A DNA stretch of 11,711 nucleotides from Planctomycetota bacterium (GTDB lineage Bacteria; Planctomycetota; UBA8742; SKZP01): contig SKZP01000548.1 in the NCBI GenBank assembly GCA_007127275.1, forward strand, positions 1 to 11,711. Direction: 5' to 3'. The position numbers and the translations under genes are program-made. This document shows positions 6,814-11,711 of this stretch, piece by piece. The notes beneath the pieces are model-generated. The model made no database searches. It was not told where the DNA came from and saw only the letters and a list, made by a program, of their open reading frames with translations. Position 1 is the first letter of the stretch; every line of letters begins with the position of its first letter.

Positions 6814-6923
6814 GGCCCGTGCGTCGCACGGCATCACGGGCCGACCCGTGGCTTGGAAGGGCTCCGAATCCGAGGTGCAAAGGGGGTTTGCGGCGCGACC
6901 GACATACGTCGGCGGTCTCGCCG
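6814..6923. other. Cluster of competing hairpins, possible structured RNA or leader
   Basis: GGCCCGTG (6814-6821) can pair with CACGGGCC (6835-6842). Parts of the same arms can instead form CCGTGC/GCACGG (6817-6831) or CACGGG/CCCGTG (6835-6850). These pairings exclude one another. Further on, 6891-6923 folds into a hairpin of two stems (CGGCG/CGCCG and GACCG/CGGTC) with a single mismatch. G+C-rich DNA makes hairpins easily, so this supports only a candidate structured RNA or 5' leader. No known RNA family is recognised. Confidence 0.3.
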
Positions 6924-7002
6924 TTGCCCCGCAATGTGAAAAGGACCCCGTCAGCGGTGCTCGTCCGCCCGTTTTGAACTCAACGGCCACTTTTTCCTGG
7001 TG

Positions 7003-7022
7003 AGCGGTACAAAGTGACCGCT
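7003..7022 (-). terminator. Hairpin just after the AAA ATPase gene, weak terminator candidate
   Basis: AGCGGT (7003-7008) and ACCGCT (7017-7022) form a 6-bp stem with an 8-base loop, starting four bases past the ATPase stop codon on the minus strand. No U-rich tail follows, so intrinsic termination is doubtful. It may only protect the mRNA 3' end. Confidence 0.25.
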
Positions 7023-7025
7023 GCG

Positions 7026-8684
7026 TCAAGTGGCGGGCGGCGGGGTAAAGCCAATTTGTGGCTTGTTGTTGCTCGGCGCAATCATTTGCAGAGCCTCGCG
7101 CAGGTGCTTTTCCTTGAGGCGCACCGTTCCGTCCTCCTCGTCGACGGACTTCGCTTCCACGGCGAGGATGGCGCCGAGCGTGATCAGTTCGCGCAATTCT
7201 GCACCGGTCAAGCCGTCGGTGTCCGAGGCCAGCCGTTTGTACCCAATGCGACCGACATTGTGATCTCGCATGTAACGGCGCAGCAGCCGCTCGCGGCAGG
7301 CAGCGTCCGGACGCTCGAAGTGGATGACCACGTCGAAGCGCCCCGGGCGGCTGCGCAGGGCGCGTTCAATGGAGTCAAGGTCGTTCGTCGTCAGGATGGT
7401 GATGACCCCGTCGTTGCCCACCGGGCCGTCGAGCTGGTTGAGAAATTCGCCAAGGATGGGGTTGTTGCCCTCGGCGTGAGTTTCGCGGTCCTTGAGGTAG
7501 AGGTCCATGTCCTCGAAAAAGATCACCGCCGGGGCGCAGCGGCGCGCCAACGCATACACGTTGACCACCGTGCGGGGATCCCCCTCAATGTGGCGCGGGC
7601 TGACCCAGATGAAGGTCAGCAGTCGCTCGCGGACGTTGGATTGCGCTGCGTCGCCCTCGCTGCTGTTTTTTGCCGTTGCGCCGCGGTCCCCGTCGAGGCC
7701 GACGCCACCGGCGACATCTTCATATACGGGCAACTCGTGGATGTTCGGCGACTGTGCCCGGCTGGGTTTCAGATCAATGCGCAGCGAGCGCTTCACGAGG
7801 TCGTTGGCAAGCACCTTGCCGGCGAGCGTCTTCCCCGTACCCGGCGGCCCCGCGAGGATCAGCCCGCGCTTGAGCGGCAAGCCGTTGCGTTGATACAGCG
7901 GCAGCTTGTCCAGCAACTCCACCGTATTGCGACGTAGTTGCCGCATTACCTCGGGGGAGAGAATCAACTCGTCCCAGCCGAAGGCCTCAATGGGCACGAA
8001 CTCCGCATGTGGCGTGATCACTTGACCCGCATAAATGGGGTGCTCGTCAATGTGGCGCTCGAGTTCGCCGGCCACGTCGCGCAACACGGCAAGCGAGTTC
8101 TCGTCCTCGCCGGCGTACCAGGTCAGCTTGCCGACTTCGCGCGGATCCGGGTCTGCAAAGGCAATGTGCAGCGCAAGCGGCACCCCTTTGACGCGCAACA
8201 AGAGCACCCCCTCGGCAACGCATTCGCGCGTTTGCTCCGGACCGACCGAGATCAGAATGCGACGCACCGGTGCGACGTCGTTGCGGTAAGAATGCTCGTT
8301 GAACGCCTCGAGCAATTCCGGCGCGGGCAGGCCCTCGTCGGCGTAGTCCCCCTTGAGCAGCCGGTCAATGTGGACGCAGACGTTGCCGCGTTCGAACGAG
8401 CCGAACCAGCGGTACCGCACGTGCAACGACTCGGGACGGGTGCCGAGGTGCGCGGCAATGCGCTGCCAAACGACCTCGCGAGCTTGCACCCGGTGCAAGG
8501 CGAGGTAGGCTGCCGGTGGTAGGTCCGTCCACGCGGTTTCCTTCGCGACGTGTTTTCCGAGCGCCTCGGGGTCGGGACGCAATTCGGCGGCCGAGGCGTG
8601 TGCGGGCTTCGCGGCCGAGGAGTTGTGGGTCACGGATTTGTTTCCGTTGCGGATGTCCGAGTCGGCGCGGCGGCGTTTCGTCAT
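7026..8684 (-). CDS. AAA+ family ATPase with uncharacterised N-terminal domain
   Basis: This encodes 552 residues of an ATP-driven remodelling protein whose substrate is unknown. Residues 1-48 are basic or polar and probably flexible. Residues 50-235 form an N-terminal domain that I do not recognise. The AAA module has Walker A GPPGTGKT 279-286, Walker B VIFFEDMD 387-394, sensor-1 N434 in LTTNDLD, and a second region of homology with R444, R446 and R449 in ALRSRPGRFD; LTGAELREL (492-500) marks the lid. Walker B reads ED where most AAA proteins read DE, a variant also seen in Bcs1-like proteins. Between Walker A and B (about 308-352) there is a hydrophilic insert rich in G, D, S and N, probably a disordered loop. 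No protease, membrane or zinc-binding domain is fused, so this is not FtsH. The start at 8684 has no clear ribosome binding site. It lies 111 bp downstream of coaX on the same strand and may be co-transcribed. A plain protein-unfolding or chaperone role is only a guess. Confidence 0.9.
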   Translation of the reverse strand: MTKRRRADSDIRNGNKSVTHNSSAAKPAHASAAELRPDPEALGKHVAKETAWTDLPPAAYLALHRVQAREVVWQRIAAHLGTRPESLHVRYRWFGSFERGNVCVHIDRLLKGDYADEGLPAPELLEAFNEHSYRNDVAPVRRILISVGPEQTRECVAEGVLLLRVKGVPLALHIAFADPDPREVGKLTWYAGEDENSLAVLRDVAGELERHIDEHPIYAGQVITPHAEFVPIEAFGWDELILSPEVMRQLRRNTVELLDKLPLYQRNGLPLKRGLILAGPPGTGKTLAGKVLANDLVKRSLRIDLKPSRAQSPNIHELPVYEDVAGGVGLDGDRGATAKNSSEGDAAQSNVRERLLTFIWVSPRHIEGDPRTVVNVYALARRCAPAVIFFEDMDLYLKDRETHAEGNNPILGEFLNQLDGPVGNDGVITILTTNDLDSIERALRSRPGRFDVVIHFERPDAACRERLLRRYMRDHNVGRIGYKRLASDTDGLTGAELRELITLGAILAVEAKSVDEEDGTVRLKEKHLREALQMIAPSNNKPQIGFTPPPAT

Positions 8685-8795
8685 GAGCTACGGGTGGGGC
8701 CAGTGGAATCCAGGAAAGCAACAGCCTGCTAACGCTAATACGTGACCTACACACATCCTACCTCACGGAACCGTCATCTCAGCAGTTCGGACGCA
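8685..8795 (-). other. Gap between coaX and the ATPase gene
   Basis: This gap holds a small tandem repeat, GCTAAC-GCTAAT (8728-8739), and no convincing promoter, terminator or ribosome binding site. Readthrough from coaX into the ATPase gene is therefore possible but not shown. Confidence 0.3.
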
Positions 8796-9671
8796 TTACG
8801 TGGAGGACGCCCGGTCACGCTGATTTTCGTGGTACGTCAGCAGCAGCCCTTCGTGGGTGAGCAAGGGGACGCGCTCTTCGAAGGTATTCGGCGGCAACTC
8901 TGCCTCAATCAGTTTGGTGTCGCCTCCGGTGGAGACGACCACCGGCGGCGGGTCAAACTCGCGTTTCAGCGCCCGCAGCACGCCCTCAATCAGGCCGGGA
9001 AAGCCGTAGTACGCCCCGGAAAGCAATGCCGAGCGCGTGTCGCGACCAATGGCGGGAACCCGCTCGCGCGGCGGCTCAATCACTGGCAACAGGGCCGTGC
9101 GCTCGTGCAACGCAGTCAACGACATGCTTACTCCCGGAGTGATGACGCCCCCGAGGTAGGCGCCGTCCGCACCGACAATGTCGAACGTTATGGCCGTGCC
9201 GAAGTCGACAACAACCACCGCACGAGACGGGTAACGGAAGCGGCAGGCAAGCGCGTTGAGCAGGCGGTCCTGGCCGACTTGTTGCGGCTGCGCCGTGCGG
9301 TTGATGATTGGGATTTCGAGGTTGTCGCCGACACGCAGGACCGCCACGGGTTTCGACCGCCGCGCATTGAGATACGTCGTTACCCACCCTTCCACTGCCT
9401 GCGCTGCCTGCGGATTGACACTGCCAATGACGAGCGCCTCGACTTCCTGCTCCACCACTTCCAGTTCTTGCTCGCGCTGCGAGATCCCCTGTTGCCAGGC
9501 GACGTCGACACCTTCCGGCGTCAGCGGGTTCGCGACGCTTAGAAAGACCGGCGGCCGGGGTTCCAAGCCGGGCCACGCCTGATCCGCACCTTTCTGCGGC
9601 CAGGTCACCGCATTGAGGTCGATCAGCGCAAAGGTGGCGCGCGTGTTGCCGCAATCTACCGTTACGAGCAT
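8796..9671 (-). CDS. coaX: Type III pantothenate kinase
   Basis: This enzyme phosphorylates pantothenate with ATP, the first step of coenzyme A synthesis, in the cytosol. The type III form belongs to the ASKHA (actin/Hsp70-like) fold and is unrelated to CoaA. Visible motifs are the phosphate-binding loop VDCGNTR (5-11), IGSVNP (82-87), VGQDRLLNA (132-140) with D135 as the likely catalytic base, VVDFGTAITFD (154-164), YLGGVITPG (172-180), ERTALLP (190-196), SGAYYGFPGLIEG (218-230) and TGGD (248-251). The length, 291 residues, is somewhat above the usual ~255, mostly through a longer C-terminal end. The ATG at 9671 opens directly on the phosphate-loop strand, which fits the family, although no Shine-Dalgarno site is evident. 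It follows rbfA by 41 bp on the same strand. A 6-bp stem with 3-base loop (9695-9709) lies in that gap and lacks a U-run. Confidence 0.95.
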   Translation of the reverse strand: MLVTVDCGNTRATFALIDLNAVTWPQKGADQAWPGLEPRPPVFLSVANPLTPEGVDVAWQQGISQREQELEVVEQEVEALVIGSVNPQAAQAVEGWVTTYLNARRSKPVAVLRVGDNLEIPIINRTAQPQQVGQDRLLNALACRFRYPSRAVVVVDFGTAITFDIVGADGAYLGGVITPGVSMSLTALHERTALLPVIEPPRERVPAIGRDTRSALLSGAYYGFPGLIEGVLRALKREFDPPPVVVSTGGDTKLIEAELPPNTFEERVPLLTHEGLLLTYHENQRDRASST

Positions 9672-9712
9672 CTGAACAGGTTGGTTCTTGCATTCGACGC
9701 TGCGCGTCGGGT

Positions 9713-10168
9713 TCAGTCGTTCTGCGCCGAGCCCTCGTCGTCCTCGCCGCCGTTGGCGTTCTCGCTTTCCGTCTCGCCTGCGTCGTCACCCGCCGCCGTC
9801 GGTTCGCCGAGTTGCTCGCGCTCCTCTTCGAGTTCGCGCAGTGTTTCGCTGATTTTGATGGCCCCTTCGACGGACGGGTCGAAGATGAACTCGAGTTGCG
9901 GCAGCGTGCGCGTCGTCAAATCCTCGCCGAGCCGTTCACGGATGTAGTTCTTCGAGTGCTCCAAGAATCCTTCCGCGGTACGGCGGTCCGACTCGTTACC
10001 GAGCACGGAGTAGTACACCTTTGCCACGGCCAGGTCGCGCGAGACTTTGCACTTGGTGAAGGTGAGGGTTTTGGCGGTGCGCGGATCCTTCATGTCGAAG
10101 AGCACAATGTTCGAAATGGAGCGAAGGATCTGCTTTTGCACGCGCTCAACGCGCCGGGGAGTTGCCAT
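9713..10168 (-). CDS. rbfA: Ribosome-binding factor A with acidic C-terminal tail
   Basis: RbfA binds the immature 30S ribosomal subunit and helps 16S rRNA 5'-end maturation. It is a KH-like single-domain protein. Family features visible are RRVERVQKQILRSISNIV at the N-terminus, KDPR (27-30), the strand-turn VSRDLAVAKVYYSVLG (42-57), YIRERLGEDLTTRTLPQL (75-92) and FIFDPSVEGAIKISETL (94-110). The family core ends near residue 118. About 33 residues follow that are almost all D, E, G, S, N and A, an acidic and probably disordered tail. The ATG at 10168 is chosen because MATPRR begins exactly where family members begin. The frame stays open upstream to 10903, but that part is not RbfA-like. No ribosome binding site is obvious. 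rbfA often sits with infB and nusA; here it heads a group with coaX instead, after a 568-bp gap. Confidence 0.95.
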   Translation of the reverse strand: MATPRRVERVQKQILRSISNIVLFDMKDPRTAKTLTFTKCKVSRDLAVAKVYYSVLGNESDRRTAEGFLEHSKNYIRERLGEDLTTRTLPQLEFIFDPSVEGAIKISETLRELEEEREQLGEPTAAGDDAGETESENANGGEDDEGSAQND

Positions 10169-10693
10169 GTTCGACGTTGCGGGTAAGAATTCCAAGGACG
10201 TGGTTACGACGCTCAAAGCGGTACGGCCACCACGGTAGAGAAAGCCTCTCAACCACGAAACACGGGGGCAAGTCAAGGCCATCCGTGCGCTCGGGTGCAT
10301 CCGGCACTTGTTGAGCCGAAAGATTTCGTATGTGCCCTGTGTACCGCGGACCTCGGCGACCGCCCGGGTCTGCACGAAACCATTCTGGACGCGTCCGTTA
10401 CCAGCCCGTTCGCTGCGTAAATGCGCGCCGTAGTCCCCTGTAATGTTCCAAGGCCTCGACCGACTTGACGGGCGAAGCGCAGCATTGCCCTGGAGAGGCC
10501 GCAGGAACTCAAGGACACTCTCTGCCGTTTTGCGTGACGAGTGGCGCGCAAACGGGTGGGGAGTCCGCCCGCGGGACGGGTGGGAAGAGCAGGGAGCGCG
10601 CTCTCCGTAGGTGATGCCGTCCAAACATGATTTTTGCCGCACAAGCCCACTGCATCCTTGGCGACGGCGGCGCTGGCTGTGAGGCGGTTGCGC
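10169..10693. other. Long divergent intergenic region between rbfA and nadC
   Basis: This stretch of about 525 bases has no credible gene. It must hold the rbfA promoter (minus) and the start of nadC control (plus). Visible elements are ACGGGTGGG twice (10552-10560 and 10576-10584) and the palindrome GAGCGCGCTC (10594-10603). A TTGACT at 10271-10276 (minus strand) resembles a -35 box but lacks a good -10. I looked for tRNA, RNase P, SRP RNA and tmRNA signatures and saw none. An unrecognised small RNA or a long rbfA leader is possible. Confidence 0.4.
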
Positions 10694-10702
10694 TGATATA
10701 CT
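10694..10702 (+). promoter_or_regulatory. Extended -10 promoter of nadC
   Basis: TG-A-TATACT matches the extended -10 form, with five of six bases of TATAAT, and lies about 35 bp ahead of the nadC ATG. Transcription would begin near 10709. The -35 region (around TGGCTG) is weak, as is usual for extended -10 promoters. Confidence 0.5.
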
Positions 10703-10718
10703 CGCCGGCAACGACCCG

Positions 10719-10723
10719 AGGAG
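10719..10723 (+). promoter_or_regulatory. Ribosome binding site of nadC
   Basis: AGGAG within CGAGGAGAAAG, 13 bases before ATG 10737. The spacing is longer than usual, but no closer purine-rich site exists and no in-frame ATG, GTG or TTG start lies between. Confidence 0.5.
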
Positions 10724-10736
10724 AAAGATTGCGCGT

Positions 10737-11666
10737 ATGAGCCTGCAGGTGGATTTCGACCTTTTCGGACTGCGGTCCTTAATTGAAGCGGCGTTTCGCG
10801 AGGATGTCGGCAGGGGCGACTTGACCGTCGAGACACTGCTCTCGCCGGAGTTGCGCGAGCGTCCCGTCGACGCGCATATTATCGCGAAAGCGCCGGGTGT
10901 CATCGCCGGCTTGCCGGTGGCGGCCGCCTGCTACGGCTCTCTCGACAAGCGGATTGCGTTTCGGGCCGTGGTCAAGGACGGCGAGGCCGTCGAGTCCGGT
11001 CAGCGCGTCGCGCATGTGCACGGTCCGGCCGGTCATTTGCTCACGGCGGAGCGCACCGCCTTGAACTTCCTCGGCCGGCTCAGCGGCATTGCCACGCTGA
11101 CACGCCGCTTCGTCGAGGCCGTCGCCGGAACCGGCGCCGTCATTTGCGACACGCGCAAGACGACTCCGGGTCACCGCATGCTCGAAAAGTATGCCACCGA
11201 CCAAGGCGGCGCCAAAAACCACCGCCTAGGTCTTTTCGACCAGGTGCTGATCAAGGAGAATCATCTTGAAGCGGCAGGCGCCGGCATTGACGCCGCCGTC
11301 CGCCTTGCCGTCGAGTCGTTGTCGGGGAATCCGCGGCCGGTAATCGGCGTTGAAACGAAAGACCTTGCCGAGTTCGACGTGGCTCTCGGAACACCGGCCG
11401 ACTTAATCCTCCTCGACAATTTCGCTCCGGAGGAGGTGGCCGAGGCGGTACACCGTCGTGGCTCGGCAACACGGCCCGCACTTGAGGCTTCCGGAGGCGT
11501 GACGCTGGAAAATGTGCGCGCCTACGCAGAGACCGGCGTGGACCGAATTTCCGTTGGAGCACTGACGCACAGTGCGCCGACATTGGACTTGTCCTGCTTG
11601 TTTGAATGGCGGCCGCAAGGGGCGACTTTGCCGACGCGGCCCAAGGGGGAAAACACACCATCATGA
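10737..11666 (+). CDS. nadC: Nicotinate-nucleotide pyrophosphorylase (carboxylating), quinolinate phosphoribosyltransferase
   Basis: NadC converts quinolinate and PRPP to nicotinate mononucleotide, CO2 and pyrophosphate in de novo NAD synthesis. The protein is 309 residues. Motifs in order are EDVGRGDLT (22-30), ERTALNFLGRLSGIATLT (105-122), DTRKTTPGHRMLEKYA (138-153), GGAKNHRLGLFDQVLIKENH (157-176), GVETKDLAE (204-212), LLDNF (225-229), EASGG (250-254) and GVDRISVGALTHSAPTLDLS (267-286). Together they cover the substrate-binding and barrel residues of the family, so the enzyme should be active. About 20 extra C-terminal residues rich in P, T and K follow the core. It has its own promoter and is divergent from rbfA. 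Its stop codon overlaps the start of the next gene (ATGA), which points to an operon. No NadR or NiaR operator or riboswitch is recognised upstream. Confidence 0.97.
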   Translation: MSLQVDFDLFGLRSLIEAAFREDVGRGDLTVETLLSPELRERPVDAHIIAKAPGVIAGLPVAAACYGSLDKRIAFRAVVKDGEAVESGQRVAHVHGPAGHLLTAERTALNFLGRLSGIATLTRRFVEAVAGTGAVICDTRKTTPGHRMLEKYATDQGGAKNHRLGLFDQVLIKENHLEAAGAGIDAAVRLAVESLSGNPRPVIGVETKDLAEFDVALGTPADLILLDNFAPEEVAEAVHRRGSATRPALEASGGVTLENVRAYAETGVDRISVGALTHSAPTLDLSCLFEWRPQGATLPTRPKGENTPS

Positions 11667-11711
11667 TTCAATTGTTCAACGGACGCACGGGCGAATTGAT
11701 TGGTCAGGTTA
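11663..11711 (+). CDS. Start of an unidentified gene coupled to nadC (cut by window edge)
   Basis: An ATG at 11663 overlaps the nadC stop by four bases and has AAGGGGGAA about a dozen bases upstream. The 16 visible codons read MIQLFNGRTGELIGQV. That is too little to name a family. The overlap and ribosome binding site make it a likely real gene in the nadC operon. Confidence 0.55.
   Translation, partial: MIQLFNGRTGELIGQV

Noticed and set aside
6488..7029. Several open frames of 70-170 codons on both strands
   Set aside because: Residue order looks random, with no domain or good start signal, and the DNA is full of palindromes instead.
9695..9709. Terminator between rbfA and coaX
   Set aside because: The 6-bp stem has no following U-run, and the gap is only 41 bp between same-strand genes.
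10879..10885. TTATCGC as another copy of the array motif
   Set aside because: It differs at the last base and lies inside the nadC coding sequence.
10169..10903. Longer start for rbfA
   Set aside because: The upstream frame is open but unlike RbfA and overlaps the nadC start. The family's N-terminus begins at 10168.

Overview
The window is a G+C-rich bacterial chromosome segment. It carries housekeeping genes (rbfA, coaX, nadC), a large cytosolic two-component system and a non-coding repeat array. There is no phage, plasmid, transposase or cas gene. The lineage cannot be fixed from sequence alone. The huge soluble GAF/PAS kinase, type III pantothenate kinase and a DegP-like domain of the kind I associate with Planctomycetota point weakly to that phylum or a relative.

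Left part (1-4847, minus strand): a multi-sensor HisKA_3-type histidine kinase is followed, with a 4-base ATGA overlap, by a NarL/LuxR-type response regulator that runs off the window. The kinase starts with a receiver-like domain that has lost its acidic pocket, followed by four GAF-like and three PAS-like domains.

Middle (4848-7025): a divergent, truncated trypsin-like protease domain on the plus strand is probably a pseudogene. It is followed by the most striking feature: 15 copies of the heptamer TTATCGG (mostly TTATCGGC) between 5581 and 6021. Most copies are 32-35 bp apart and separated by unrelated sequence. The array sits between two convergent gene ends. On its other side is a small membrane-anchored or exported NTF2-like protein (minus strand). 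Beyond it lie about 500 bp without a gene, rich in inverted repeats, palindromes and competing hairpins.

Right part (7026-11711): on the minus strand rbfA, coaX and an AAA+ ATPase follow one another in the same direction, with gaps of 41 and 111 bp. A 568-bp gap separates them from the divergent nadC (plus), which has a recognisable extended -10 promoter. nadC overlaps by 4 bases with a further gene cut by the window edge.

The best candidate for something undescribed is the TTATCGGC array. Its core is strictly kept while its spacers are unrelated, its spacing is close to constant, and a reversed block with symmetric junctions lies inside it. It looks like a multi-site protein-binding or recombination element rather than a decayed minisatellite, CRISPR or coding repeat.
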